Source: Lingula anatina
Taxonomy: Eukaryota > Brachiopoda > Lingulata > Lingulida > Lingulidae
Length of the DNA: 64,000 nt
Reading direction: 5' to 3'
NCBI RefSeq assembly: GCF_001039355.2
Contig: NW_019775880.1
Coordinates: 725,745-789,744, forward strand
The notes under the pieces are model-generated. The model did no database searches, had not been told where the DNA came from, and saw only the letters and a program-made list of their open reading frames with translations. The translations under genes and the position numbers were made by a program. Positions 13,247-26,141 of the stretch are shown here, in pieces (positions within the stretch are counted from its first letter, which is position 1; every line of letters begins with the position of its first letter).

Positions 13247-14453
13247 ACGAGCCGAGCATCACACAAAGAAATGCTCTATTTATAGTGTATTTTTATAGAG
13301 GTAGGTAGAAGCAGTCGATTATAAAGAAGGAATGTTATCTTGATTGGATAGTTTCTTAATGACGACAAGAACTTAAAAGGACTTTTGATAAACGTAAAAT
13401 ACCTAGCTTTTTGTTGTTATATTCATTATTTAGACGTTACGATTTACGGGTAATTCATTCCCGGCGATCGGTATTATTTTTTCAATCTCTGACCTTGAAC
13501 CAGACTAAACATCTGCTTCGGTCTTCTTTAAGTTAAGCCACGATATGAAGTTTCGCCATTTTCAAAAGAGGATATGTAATTATTAGATATTATTAGTTTT
13601 TAAAACCTTGTTTAATATACTTCGTGGCTTGTCAATCTTATGGATGCTCAGTTTACTGGTACAGTAAGTGTAATTAGCCGTACGTTTCATAAGTAAGTGC
13701 TTCTATTTATTGTTTATGATATAAATTGTATGTGCTTAAGCATGACGTTTAACTGTATAATGACTGTTAGAGAGTGTGTTCACCGTGCAGCGGGAGAGCA
13801 TTCAAATCTTTTTATTTTACCTGTAATATACTGCCTCTCACCTTCTGAAGTCAAACACGCACTAGCTGTCACCATGACTTGTCAATGAACCTCCTAAATA
13901 TAATGTATATACTACCACACTAGTGCACTACAGTGCAAGAAAAAATTAAGTTGATTTATTATTTTTAAGCAAATTTCATACCTTATAGTGTAAACCTTTG
14001 CGAGGGAACTCTTGTTCTGCCACCTGACGTGTACAAAAGTAAAACCAAGGAATTTAAACAATGTAAATAAACACAAGATGTAGAACCTCCTTGGTTTAAT
14101 TGTTCTGTGTTTAATTGATCGCTGTGGTTTATATTAAATTTGAAAGAAAAAAACATATTTGATTACATTAAGCACTTGAAAAGCAATCACACTTAAGCCT
14201 CAAAAAGAATTGAAAGAAATATTAAGACAACATATAACATATAAGTGGCAGGTGTTCTTTTGAATGCATAAGTGTCAGGTGTTTGAATGTTCTTTTGTTA
14301 AATGGGCATGCAATAGTTTATCTTTATTCCACTTGCAGCTTGCAGCTCATTGTCTTCATTAGCAATGGTGCCCGTGTTTAGTAATGTCTATGCTGGCTTC
14401 AACACAAAGCATGACACAATTCTCAGGTAAAGCTGAACATCTGGCGAGGTAAC

Positions 14454-14473
14454 AGGTCAAAGGTCAAAGGTCA
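14454..14473 (+). promoter_or_regulatory. Triple DR1 nuclear-receptor-type half-sites
   Basis: Three perfect AGGTCA half-sites, each separated by a single A, lie at 14454, 14461 and 14468. This gives two overlapping DR1 elements of the type bound by RXR heterodimers, HNF4 or COUP-TF. It lies 2.2 kb upstream of the first coding exon of the ankyrin/SOCS-box gene. Function is inferred from motif only. Confidence 0.5.
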
Positions 14474-15086
14474 CATCCACATTATTGCAGTCTGAAGTTT
14501 ATTATAAAAGAAACTTATCAATGGATAAATTAAAAACAATTTGAAATTTATAGTTTTTTTTTGTCCACAAATGAGAGAAAGTGTAAATTTAAGTTTTTGA
14601 ATTGAATTAGTCAATTTTGTCTCAATGCCAGATATTTTATTGGTTATTTTATATTCTGTCCAGTTTTTATGTGATCCATTTATGTTTAACAGGCCCTATA
14701 CTAAATGTCTTCTTTTCCTTGCATTGTTTGTTTTGACATCACCACACCCTTTTCCTATAATTTTATCTTTTTGATGTATTTTTCTTCACAAAGAGACTTG
14801 AGTAGGTGACTATCGGGATTAATCAAGACCATGGGAAGATATTTTCAGGAATGTTTTTTCCAGTATAAAGCATGAATAAAAATTTAGATGTTATCTTTGG
14901 TAATTTTTTTTCTGTTTTTCTTTATTTAGGCTTTTGTTCTCTCTGTCCTGTTGTTTTGTCAAAGCACTCCTGTAATGTATGGTAATGTGGCAGATACAAG
15001 GGCAGGATTCTTTCCAAGGACCCTCGGTGTTGTCAGGTACTTTAGCAACTCAATGGTATATTTATTGGACCACCAGTATCAGCACT

Positions 15087-15108
15087 GGGGGGGGGGGGGG
15101 GGGGGGGG
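15087..15108. repeat. Poly-G run
   Basis: About 22 consecutive G. Length may be unreliable in the assembly. Confidence 0.9.
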
Positions 15109-16663
15109 TACCATCATGGTGTCACTTCCAAATTGGTGCAACCACATCAGCATTTTTTGGCCAAAATTGAAAGCTTTTATTGCTCTTTGTAGTTATTTTA
15201 TGTTTGTTGTTATCCCTTTTCTGTGGGTTATCCAGCTGGTGGTACATAACCGGGAGGTGACATTGCCTCTTTGATTCTCATCTTTTTTCATTTGCATAGG
15301 TGAATGAAACGTGTTAAAAGGAATTGGTTTTTGACATTTAAACACCAATAGTAGTATAATTATATATTTCACTTGTAGAAGTTCATATTTTACTGAAAGC
15401 AGAATTGTATATGAAGGATTAAAATTGTTTGTAAGCCAAATTTACCAAAATACAAATTTGTATAGTAGGGAATGAAATTTTGATTAAAAATATCAGTTTT
15501 TGTATGCCATTGTTTAAGTGTTAGATTGATATTTGAATTATTATGAATGTTTAAAATTAACCTGATTAATAATTTGTAAAGTTTGTCATGTGATTTTTTG
15601 CTTTATTGAACATTAAAAAAGGTTGAATCTGCTGTGGAATACATTTTCTTGATCATTTTCTTTCCATTACATTTGATGCTTGCAAAAGATGTGTCTTCCA
15701 TATTTGACTGAATTTGAATATTGTTTTATGATTTCAGACTTCTTATTCTGCACTGGTGAAGACTTGAAATTATTTTTTTGTTTTTGTCAAGTATTGTCAG
15801 GCCATGCCTCTGTCAGATGCTTCAACATTGAAAGCATACAGTTTTATGCTTGAGCAAGGCAGGCAAGTGATCGTACCTATGAGTAACTATGTATTTCTAT
15901 TGCTTAATAATGTAAAAGTGTAAATATTATTAATAATTATTTGAAAGTTTCAGGAAAATGTCTATTCCACGGCCAAGACTTACAACTTTTTTCATTACCA
16001 AATTGTTTTTGTCAACCCCTTTTGATGTTAATTTTCTTCTCCCTCACCGTCCTTTGTCTTTTTTCCTTAGCAGTACAAAATTTGTGTCTTATTTATTGCC
16101 TCCCTACCACCACCAACCACCCCCCTCAATATCTGCTCCACACCCCCAAATATATAACCTACCCAGATTTAAAGTGACTTGCAAACATTTACCTACTTTA
16201 TAAGACAAAAAAAAAAAAACAGTCGGTCTAGTAGAAAGAATGTATATCAGCCTGGGAATCCACCTCCCTCCACCCCCACCCCCCACCCCACCCCCCATTC
16301 CCCTTCTCCATCATTTTGTATTTCATGACTCGGCTATCCTACCAAACCACCAATCTATGACATTTTACTAAAGGAAACAGAAATTCCATTTCCTAAAATT
16401 TATTTTAGTAGCTTTATTTATAATGCAAAAAACTATGGGCCATTTAACAGCATTTTGAATTTTACAAACACCAAACAAGTTTTTGAACTCTTCAAAACTT
16501 TGGAAGTAATTTAGTTTACAGAGCTCAGTTACAGACATTTATGCATAAGTAAAGAAACTTTACTTGAATACTATAAAAAAACCACTTACACAGATATTAT
16601 AAAATGATGAATTTCTAAGTTTATATTTGTGCTTACAAGGTATTTTCTTTCCTTATTTGCAGC

Positions 16664-19535
16664 ATGGCAACAGCAGTGGCCCTGGATAACGTTGACCAGT
16701 TGAAGGAACTGATTCAGAAAAGCAGAATTCTGGATCTGGCCGAGGCAGGCAAGGCGCTCCTCATGGCTGCTGACAAGGGGAAAGTAGAATGTCTGGAAGT
16801 ACTGTTAGATGCAGGTTAGAAAGTATAGACTTATATACTTTATTGCAAATTATGCATTGGATGTACTGGTGAAAATGTACTCTTTGACAGGCATATGAAA
16901 GACCGGGTAACACTGGACTTCAGTTCAATGACAATGTACTACAATAAAATGCAATAGTTTAAATATCGTGATAGCTCCATGTAGCTCACTTGCGCATTTT
17001 ATTTTTCTGTAATAATCATAATAATAATAACAACATCATGACACTTTTGAGCAATATCTATATCCCTGTTTTTAGCTGAAGTGACTCCTTCTTTAAGTAT
17101 TATATATAATAAGATTTTTTAAGTTGATATATATATATATATATAACCAGGCACCTCACCAGACACCAAGGCCCTGGGTTACACCCCCTTCATCCTGGCT
17201 GCCCAGAACGGTCACCTGGCCATCATGCACATTCTCCATGCGCGGGGGTGTAACGTGATGCGAACCACGCACCCAGTGAGAGGGAGTGCGCTCCACTGGG
17301 CAGTGGCTAATGGACACCAGGAGTGCGTGGACTTCCTGCTTACCACCCAGATAGACCGGGACGCCCAGACCATGCACGGACGCACGGCTGTGATGTTGGC
17401 TGCAAGGAACGGACGTCCTGAGATTCTCAAGACACTGCTGAATGTGAGTGGTATGCTTAGGAACTGGTGTTGATTAATGAGCTAATGTTCAAGGTAATCT
17501 TCTGGTGTTAAATATGACATGTTTAAATTTCAAGCTACTTCTGACACAAAATGAAATTCAGGCTACAACATGAATCATGACAAAAAACCTTTTTGTTGGG
17601 GAACATTTTTTGACAAAGACTTATTTTTGCTTTACCAAAATTTAATAGACAGATTTAGGCATGGAAATAAATTAGCTTCAGGCTTTCATAAAAGGATTTC
17701 TTTCAGTATGAATAAGTTCATCACTCCTGTATTTCGGAAAGTTTCATTTTGTATGGCTTCTGGTGAAGACGAATAAATATGTTATACTTTATGAGTGCAC
17801 ATAGCACGAGTTGTGTGATCAGCAAGTCAGTAATAATTGAAATACCAGAAGATGTAATGTAGTGATTGTTTTTGAAACTATAAAAAAACTTAAACAATAT
17901 TGTTTCAGGCCAACTGTAAGGTAGATATAGTAGAGAGGAGCACAGGTTACAATGCTTTGCACCATGCTGCTGTGGAGGGATGGACAGACTGTGTACAGAT
18001 GTTGTTATCAGCAGGAATCAACCCCAATGCCACCACCGTCTCCGGGGACTCTGCCCTCATTATTGCTGCCAGGAAGAACAGGCTGGAGACAGTGGAGGTG
18101 CTCATCAAGGTGTGTGTGGGTGTGTGTGCATGCATGTGTGTGTACCCGTGTGTGTGTGTGTGTGTGTGTGTGCACGTGCATGTAGGTGTGTTTGTGTGCA
18201 AGTGTGTACTTTTAGGTGTATTTGTGGGGGGGTGTTTCTGCTGTCAAGTGCTTTTAGGTTATCTGGTTTGTAAAAAGTATAACACACATGTATGATGACA
18301 AGGTTTGCAGTTTTATTTTCATATCATTATTGTTCTGCGTATCAAATGTTTTTTTATAGTTCACTTCAAAAGTATTACCTTAATGTGCGTGTTTGCAGAT
18401 CTTTCCTTTGCCCCGTAATTCCCAGTTCAGCTTACATATTTTTAAGTCAGTGAAAGGTTTAACCTCAACCCTTTATGAAAGAAAAATAAAAGGTGATTTC
18501 TTAGATGTAGTTTTAAAGCCAAGCAGGGAGTGTATAATGCACTGGATATCACTGCCTACATATTATTTCAAGTTAGACCACTGAGTTGAGTGAATATAGA
18601 TATAAACAGTAAATCAGTGATATAAAAACCATACTGAATATACGTATATATATTCATTATCTCTTTAGGCTGGTGCTGATGTGGATGGGACAGGGAGCTG
18701 CAACATGACAGCGATACACTGGGCTTGTGAAGGGGGCTTTCTGGAGGTGGTGGAACTTCTTCTGGAAGAAGGCGCCAACCCCAGCGTGATCACAACAGAT
18801 ACTTTTGAATCCTGGCAGACCTTTTCTTCAGGACCCATCAATGGAGGCTGCACCCCACTCATGCTCGCTGCAAGGGGCGGTCACATTGAAATCATGGAAC
18901 TGCTTATCAAAGCCGGTGTGGATTTAGTGGTGTTTGATAAAAGTGGGGATTCTGTCCTTCACTACGCTGTTCGATCCAACAGAACGGCTTGCATCGAGCT
19001 CATAATCCGGCTTGGCCTCAGCCCAGATTTGCAGCAAGAACCAGCCTTGACTGACACGCCTTTGGCAGTGGCGATGCAGGAACAGAAATATCACTCCCTC
19101 CGTGCCCTTATTCAGGCAAACTGCAATATCGATGCCAAAGTCCGACCTCCTATTGAAGAAGTCATGAGACAGGACTCTCCTTTCCGATCGCCCACTTGTT
19201 CCCCATTTGAAATGGCCGTGCTGAGGAGTCATTCGGCTGTGATGAAAATGCTGGCTCTAGCTGGCTGTGATCTCAGTATTTTGCAGTACTGGCTGGAAAC
19301 CTCCTGTCTTCCTGACTCTCTGAAATACAACAGTAACCTCCTGCATTGGTTACTGGATGTTGCTTTCGTGCATAGCTCATTGAAGAATTTATGCAGGGCA
19401 AGAATCAGGGAGGTGCTGGGATATCAAGTGAAGGAGCTTGCCCAAAAGCTTCCTTTGCCAAAGAGAATCATCGAGTATGTCACACTAGCTGACCTTGATA
19501 GTATTGATTTGACCAGTGATGGTTCACAGCAGTAG
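16664..19535 (+). CDS. Ankyrin repeat and SOCS box (ASB-like) protein
   Basis: Four coding exons: 16664-16814, 17151-17443, 17909-18109 and 18669-19535, for 503 aa with consistent phases (1, 0, 0). About nine to ten ankyrin repeats follow one another, for example GYTPFILAAQNGHLAIMHIL, GYNALHHAAVEGWTDCVQML, NMTAIHWACEGGFLEVVELL and GCTPLMLAARGGHIEIMELL. Near the C-terminus (about 451-486) the segment SLKNLCRARIREVLG, followed by LPLPKRIIEYV, is a SOCS box. In family members this binds Elongin B/C and Cullin-5, so the protein should be a substrate receptor of an ECS-type E3 ligase, with the ankyrin stack selecting substrate. The target is unknown. The start is the first ATG, one base after an acceptor, so the 5' UTR is split. 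I do not assign an ASB number. Confidence 0.88.
18110..18195. repeat. (TG)n-rich intronic microsatellite
   Basis: A degenerate TG repeat starts directly at the exon 3 donor (GTGTGTGTGG) of the ankyrin/SOCS-box gene, so the donor itself is part of the repeat. Confidence 0.9.
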
Positions 19536-20813
19536 AATTTCAGTTAGGCCAGATAAACTTGATGAGTTGGTTAGCCAGCTGCAGCTCTATGTAAACATAA
19601 TCATTGTCTATAAATGGAATTTATCTTTTTGTAATTTATTTGTTGTTGCTTTTTAAGGAGGAAGGAAATATCAGTTTTCGACATAAACCACAGTTATTAG
19701 GCTAAGTCTTGAAGTCAGTGCAATTTTCCATTTGATAAAATATTAGGCGTGAAAATCATTTACCAAGGTTTCAATACTCTATGGCCTAAGCAGAGTCTTT
19801 GTGGTTCATTCAAATACAGAGATTTAGACAAGAAACCCTCGAGTCCTAAACCTAGTTGTACTCTCCTGCTTTGTGTATGTAACCTCTTGATTTAAAAGGG
19901 TGAACAATGATAAATGCTTAAGGTTTCATATATTTTACTTGGTGTTAATTTAGGGACATGAAGTCCTCTGTTAAAATAAAGCACTGATAGGCCATTGGTG
20001 CCATCTGATGCTTTCAACAGCTTTCGTCAGGCTTACTGATGACAGTGCTGAGAACACAAGGAAGACTGATGATGAGAAATTTAACATGTCTGTACTATGG
20101 TCCACCAGTCCTACACTGTTGCCTAGTGGCCATCTCCCCACCCTTACCAGTATTCATGGCACCTTGTTACATATGAAGTGGTTTAAACAAGTGCAAAGTG
20201 AGAGCAGAAAATAAGACTCTTGGTGCTAATTGAAAAAAATTAAGTTAAATGTACAGGAAGGATTCCTTTATGGTGCAGGGATGCAAAAGTATTCCATTGT
20301 CATCTGAACTACCAGTCATTACAGCCACCTCTCCATCCAGTATTCATGGCACCTTGCAATTCATGGCATTTTTTTTTATAAGTGTTTTTATTTGTTTTTG
20401 AAGGTAGAACACACAAGGGTGCTGGTTTTATAAGTATCTTTAATCAGAGCCAAAAAAGTGATTCATAAGTGTTCCATTTATGTTTCAGCTTCATTGTCTG
20501 TACTCGCTTTTGATGTTGTATTCGCATATGGAAGTGGTGCTAGCGAACTTCCAGATTGAGATTGAATTATATGATTTTTAAAACATTTTGATAAGTATTC
20601 CGTTATTTGACTTCGTGCCATATTTTACTAACAAAGGAAACATAATCAGTACCAAGATCACTGCCCCATTGCCATTTCGGCAGTGTATTTGTTGCAATGT
20701 TTTTTAATATCTCAAAATTTTACTTAAATGATTATTAAATCTCACTTTTTTATAACACATTTTTCTTTCAACATCCTTTTGGAGTGTTGCTTGTTGTCAT
20801 ATGCTTATGTTTT

Positions 20814-20815
<2 letters not shown>

Positions 20816-20853
<38 letters not shown>
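20816..20853. repeat. (TA)n microsatellite
   Basis: Uninterrupted TA dinucleotides lie just before a probable polyadenylation signal. Confidence 0.9.
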
Positions 20854-20856
<3 letters not shown>

Positions 20857-21692
20857 ATAAATCACTTGCTTTAAATCATGGCTTGTTTTATTATTATTTT
20901 ATGTGATGTGTTTTCCCGACTTTACCTAATAAGTTACGAGTGGGTGTGCCAAACATTTAACCTGATTATATAAAACTGATTACATTGACTGTGCTGCAGA
21001 GATAGGTAGATCTTGCTGGACAAATAAATTTTAATCTGAACACGGCCAAAAGAGTCTACCTCACGGTACAGGGGAACGGGTCTATAACGGCGTAAAGGTC
21101 TGCTATCGATCAGATCCTACTGCATCCCAGGGCGGAACTAGGCTGATTTGAAGGTGGNCTTGGCGCGGGGTTCGGGGCCCGCCGAAGGACCACAATTTTT
21201 TTTTTTTTTTTTAATATCTTAGAGGGCGAACGGTGCCATTTGGTACGGTTTAGAACTATGATTCAGCTAGTCAAAATTCTAATTTCAAGAGGGGAGCAGG
21301 AAAAAAGCAAATGTTAATAAATATTCTCAAGCTTGTGTATTGGATTCAAATGACTAAAATAATCGGTAGAGAGAGATGTAAGTTCAGTACTTACTAGTTC
21401 GCCAGTTTTACGTTACCTCTACGCTATAATTACGCTAGCTATACCGACCACTGCACGAGAACACCACTTTAGCGTATTCGTCGTACTTGTACGTCGGGTA
21501 TGTCTAGCGTAACTGTAACGTATGGGTAACGAGCGTATACGATGAAAATTTTTGAAGATCTTTGAACATATAGTCAAATTTTTTTATGTCCTTCTTCGTT
21601 TTAAAGCTAACACCAACTTTCGCCTATGTAATCGAAATGTATACAGCTTGAGACTAGTTAGTCCGTATGAGTAATCTTCCTCACACGTAAGT

Positions 21693-21792
21693 GCTATACA
21701 CTATATAGTGTGGCAGGGCCTTAATTAAGTCACCACTTGCCAGCTATACACTATATAGTGTGGCAGGGCCTTAATTAAATCACCACTTGCCA
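21693..21792. repeat. 50-bp tandem duplication with internal palindrome
   Basis: Two copies of a 50-bp unit, differing by one base, each contain the palindrome ACACTATATAGTGT and the TTAATTAA site. Confidence 0.85.
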
Positions 21793-22690
21793 GCCGTCCC
21801 CAACCACAGGTGTATTTTCTTTGCGGTATAAAAAAAGCTGCCATGCACGTAGAAATTGCAGCTGAAAATTTATTTGGGTTGTCATGTATAGGGGTTAAGA
21901 CCCTGGGTCCTGGCCTTGATAACGTATCGGCTGTTTTAAAGAACCTCGCCATTGCCACATGGAGCAAAACATGTTCATGGTCGCTGTTCTTAGCACATAC
22001 CGCCATATCAAAACGTTAGGGCCTACACTTATAGGGCCTACACTTTTTACTTCAACAACTACAGCAGGACATAATCCTGGAAATAACATAGTCAGAGCCA
22101 AACCTATACCTAGCATACTTTCTCCTGACTGGGATAAAGAATCCTTGCGACCAATTTGATAAGAAAATAGAACAGTCAATACATCTAGCCGCCATGCAGA
22201 TCTTCAGTTAAATCTTAAAGCAAGGGCATATCGTATATGCAAATACACAGACTACGTTTAATTTTCGTCAATCTTGTCCTAGTATCTTAAGGTTTCTTTT
22301 TGTAAAGTATCTTATCTGTTCACGAAAGCAATCAACATAGACACCGGGGTAGCGTTATTCACGCTTTATTAGTATTTTTGAAGAGATAAGTACAATCTGT
22401 TTTATATTATGAGTTGGCAAGCAAAGTGGCATTTGCAATTAAAAGGAGGTCCGAAACTGCAAAAAATTCTGTGAGCAGGTTAATCAACCCTACTCCTTTA
22501 TACAAAGAAGGGGGAGGTAGGATACGTTTATCCATGCTCCGTGTATCTTGAGAGGAGTGAGCTATCAGTTGGCAGTTAATTGTGTCTACCAAGGTAATTG
22601 AGGTTGGGTGTGTAATTGTGATGATGTATGGTGGTACCATGGATTGATTTGACTGTCAAACTGCAAAGGTGTCCATCAGAATGCTTTAAC

Positions 22691-25396
22691 TCATCTGCTT
22701 GCCTTCACGGCCAATCCTTGGGGAGATGAATCGGTTTCTTTATAAAACCATTTCGTTTCCTCTGATTTGTCAGCCATCAAGGGGCATTCAAGAATTGCCT
22801 TGTTTGGAACCTGCAAAGATGATGTAAAGTGTGTTTGTAAAAAATGTTAACTTGAATTGACCGTGGAGAAATTAATAATATGTCAATTAAGTCCAGTATT
22901 CAAAAGAACCCAGTGCAGATACGGATTAAATCCAGCTTTCAAATTGCAGATACATGTATGCTTTCTCTAATTTTCTTGTATGACGTGCTTGGATAAATGT
23001 ATGGTTGTACAAAGTGTGGTAAATGTGCAGGCCAGTAGCCAGCAATTTCAAAAGGGGGGTTCTTTTTCTGAAACAGTGGACCTTTTCCATAAAAACTCCA
23101 TGTACCTAGATCAAATTTTACCCAGAGTGGACCTTTTCCTAGCAAAAAGGGCGGTTCTTTCGAACCCCCTGAACCCCTGGCTACGGGCCTGATGTGTTTG
23201 GTAAATGTATGGTTGCACAAAGCGCATCGCTCATGTTACACGTGCAATGGGTGTGTATTTGACTTTACATGCATATCATAAACTAAAGGTAAAAGGAATG
23301 TGGATGTACACAGACCTTCTTCAGTGGCGTATATTGCGGGTGATGGTGCGCTATCACGGGGTTGTTTCTTGCGCTGTTGTAGCAACAAACAAGTCCCCAG
23401 CGGCGTCTATCACTGTTGTTCTGGTCACTGGTGTGAAGAAGGTTACAGTGAAAGAACGCTGCGTCTCCTGGGTTTAATTCTACGTAGGTCAAGGGCAAAA
23501 CCTTGGAGGCTTGTTTCACACGTTCAAGATCGGCACCGGTTTGGTTTCCGATTGGCACGTGATCAATGCGGCCCAGCCTGTGCGATCCAGGCAGAATCTG
23601 AAATGCAACAGCGCAAGTAAGTTTTGGGAACATTTAAAATCCGACCAAAACGTTTTTTTTTCTAAAATAGGACAAAAAAACTGTATTAAGCCCACCATTT
23701 GTAAGTACGTGTTCGAGGATGGTAGTTGGTCTTACCTGAAGGCATCCGTTATTCCTGTCAGCACGATCTATTGCTATGAAGACAGTTGCCATGTCTGGGA
23801 ACAGGCAGCCATTATGGTACCAATAACTGCGGTAGAGAGAATATCCTGCTGAGATACTTCTTCATCCAGACATAATGTAGATTAGATCAATAAGAACTGA
23901 ACAAGAAAGTTTGTGACAGAAGTTATAATTATGAACGAAGAAATACTTGCGAAAAGTTCGTCGTTTTCTTTTCTTAGGGCATTTTGGTTTTAAGCCAATT
24001 GCATGCGCGCTCTAGTACCCCTTTAGCGACATGTATAAACGAAGACAACTTACAACTAGGTAATGGGAAGGTTGGATAGAAGTTCTGGCGCTAATATGAA
24101 CTAATAAAACTGAAATTATTTTTCATCTTGGAACGTTATTTTTAAAATACCCAACCCATAATCCTGATGCCAGACAAACGATCCACCAGTGTGAGCGTCC
24201 TTCTGAATCAGCTTGGTGTGATAATGGTACACTTCACCATCCAAAAACTGAAGTAAAACGGATTTTTGATCATTTTAAACAGGATTGAAATAGGATTAAA
24301 ATAGGATTGAAGCATTGTAACTACCTTACGATCCTAAGACAACAGACAAAGGTTTTTTTTTCTTATTTAGTCTGTTAATATTGCAAGTACTACCATATGG
24401 GCCATCTAATTTTGATATGAGTAATCATATAGTGAGCAGGGTTTTTGAGATAGAGAGACAGGGAGAGAGAGAGGCTTGCATTTCAGTTTAACTTAAAACT
24501 TTAACTAGTTGAAACGAGAGCCCAATAAATTTCAATTCAAGTCACCGTTTCCATGGCGTTGACGACTTTTTCAGACCTGGCCACCATTCCTGTTATGTCC
24601 TCCCCGGGGTGATTCCATAACGTCATATTTACCCTCCGTCCCTTCCCATCATCACGACCAAGGCGGTACTGCAATATGCGACCGTCAGTCTCCAGAGCAT
24701 CCTTCACGCGCTTTAATTCTTCTGAACTCAGAAGATTTCTAAAGAGATTTTCAAAATCAACAGGTGTTTCCTAACTTTGTCATGGCAGTTGTTATGTCAA
24801 TTATCTTTAAGGTTTGTTATATAAACGACAAAATCATTAATGTTCAAAGTTTAGTTTTGTTAATTTTTAAAGATTTCTTGATTTCTGTTACATCTTGAAA
24901 AGAACATGCCTGATGTTTGTAAATGTCAGATATAACCTGTGCCACAAAAAAGTACCTAGATTTTAATAATATGGACCTATAATCAGCATAGGGACTTATA
25001 ATGGGCTAATATAGGGACCTATAATCACTCGTGCATACATTGTACGCATGCACAAGTAGAGCAACGTACCGCACGATAATGAAGCCATTATCATCAAACT
25101 CCTTTTTTATACTCTCTGTAACCCAGGAAGATGTACCTTCTTCGTACTTGTGTCCTGTTTAGAACAAAACAGTTAGGTTTAGATTATTTGCCCCTTCCAC
25201 CCAGGTCTTTCTCGCTCTCTCTTTTCTCTGCAGTTGCCTAATGGCAGCGTACGATGTGTTTACAAAATGTAAGAAAAAATCAAAACACTGTCTCATAAAT
25301 TCTCATATTATCAAAAAACCTTGTCAACATGAAATTCATTGAGTGTTAAGAATGAATAGGCCACTTCTTAGCGTTACCTTCCGGCGTGTCCGCCAT
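22691..25396 (-). CDS. Phytanoyl-CoA dioxygenase family protein, copy A
   Basis: Seven exons, in transcript order: 25396-25378, 25154-25070, 24738-24546, 24247-24156, 23826-23736, 23597-23316 and 22810-22691, for 293 aa. The model starts MADTPEGHKYEEG and ends LAVKASR. The non-haem Fe(II)/2-oxoglutarate oxygenase signature is complete: H126-Q-D128 in [10 protein letters not shown]215 in [10 protein letters not shown], and R226 eleven residues later for 2-oxoglutarate. Other PhyH blocks are [20 protein letters not shown] and [10 protein letters not shown]. Members hydroxylate an alkyl carbon next to a carboxyl group or amino acid. This subgroup is often labelled L-proline trans-4-hydroxylase-like in marine invertebrates, but the substrate cannot be read from sequence. 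No signal peptide or PTS1 is evident. It is the first member of a tandem array. The acceptor of exon 5 is the AG in CTACCGCAG. Confidence 0.9.
23028..23191. mobile_element. 164-bp MITE-like element in PhyH-A last intron
   Basis: The ends are inverted (CAGGCCAGTAGCC and GGCTACGGGCCTG) and flanked by ATGTG on both sides (23023-23027 and 23192-23196), a likely 5-bp target duplication. Internal GGGGGGTTC and GAACCCCCTG also pair. The corresponding introns of copies C and D lack it. Degenerate relatives appear near 41517-41600, 47810-47990 and 55480-55650. Confidence 0.75.
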
Positions 25397-25742
25397 CCTC
25401 TTCTTACGTTGCTGTTAGTCTACAACTCGACAGGTGCCCGATCAAGTAGAAAATACTGACATATAGGCTGATAATGTAGACAGACGCTATATATCGTCGA
25501 TAACCTATTTATGTGGATTATCGTCTCCTTAATACTGCTGTCAAGATACGGGCACCGGATCACGTGACGGATCATTTTACTTTTAAAAACCTACACCACC
25601 TTGGCCTAAATTCTGTATCACGCCACAAACAGAAAAGTGTCTGTTATTTTTTGTTCTCAGAAAAATGAGCTATCTGTTGTTGTTTCAAGATACGCAGGTG
25701 GCTGTTTGAAATAAAGACCGCCATGTTAACACGTTGGTGTTG
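24548..25742. repeat. Left member of gap-flanking duplicate
   Basis: This stretch reappears at 26142-27335 with two differences: T/C at 24852/26446, and one C fewer near 27030. It ends exactly at the first N. Confidence 0.95.
25561..25566. promoter_or_regulatory. Conserved CACGTG E-box upstream of PhyH-A
   Basis: The core sits inside TCAAGATACGGGCACCGGAT followed by CACGTGA. The same block is found upstream of copies B, C and D, although surrounding sequence has diverged. It is about 165 bases before the ATG of copy A. This is a probable bHLH-type binding site. Function is inferred. Confidence 0.6.
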
Positions 25743-26141
25743 NNNNNNNNNNNNNNNNNNNNNNNNNNNNNNNNNNNNNNNNNNNNNNNNNNNNNNNNNN
25801 NNNNNNNNNNNNNNNNNNNNNNNNNNNNNNNNNNNNNNNNNNNNNNNNNNNNNNNNNNNNNNNNNNNNNNNNNNNNNNNNNNNNNNNNNNNNNNNNNNNN
25901 NNNNNNNNNNNNNNNNNNNNNNNNNNNNNNNNNNNNNNNNNNNNNNNNNNNNNNNNNNNNNNNNNNNNNNNNNNNNNNNNNNNNNNNNNNNNNNNNNNNN
26001 NNNNNNNNNNNNNNNNNNNNNNNNNNNNNNNNNNNNNNNNNNNNNNNNNNNNNNNNNNNNNNNNNNNNNNNNNNNNNNNNNNNNNNNNNNNNNNNNNNNN
26101 NNNNNNNNNNNNNNNNNNNNNNNNNNNNNNNNNNNNNNNNN
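25743..26141. other. Assembly gap (N run)
   Basis: 399 undetermined bases. The duplicated flanks indicate that the two contigs overlap, so the true gap length is probably negative. Confidence 0.97.

Larger units (their letters stand above)
12874..16662. other. Intergenic: RNF14 upstream and ankyrin/SOCS-box gene 5' region
   Basis: No coding exon is supported. Present are the RNF14 5' flank, an approximately 80-bp block at 13168-13246 shared with the MITE at 45.8 kb, a triple AGGTCA array at 14454-14473, a G22 run near 15087, and a C/A-rich stretch at 16260-16300. The acceptor ending at 16662 shows that the ankyrin gene has an unseen upstream 5' UTR exon. Confidence 0.5.
19536..22690. other. 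3' UTR of ankyrin/SOCS-box gene and intergenic region
   Basis: AATAAA-type signals occur near 19973 and 20857. An alternating TA tract spans about 20816-20853. A single N is at 21159. A 50-bp tandem duplication is at 21693-21792. Two overlapping minus-strand open frames at 21.7-22.2 kb have no recognisable similarity and are not called. Confidence 0.5.

Noticed and set aside
14951-15274. 107-codon frame with a glycine run
   Set aside because: The glycine run is the poly-G tract; no splice or domain support.
16104-16298. Gly/Trp-rich minus-strand frame
   Set aside because: Translation of a C/A-rich low-complexity stretch.
21725-22179. Two overlapping minus-strand frames of about 93 codons
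   Set aside because: They are in different frames, have no splice sites or motif I can recognise, and overlap a tandem duplication and repeated GGGCCTACACT.
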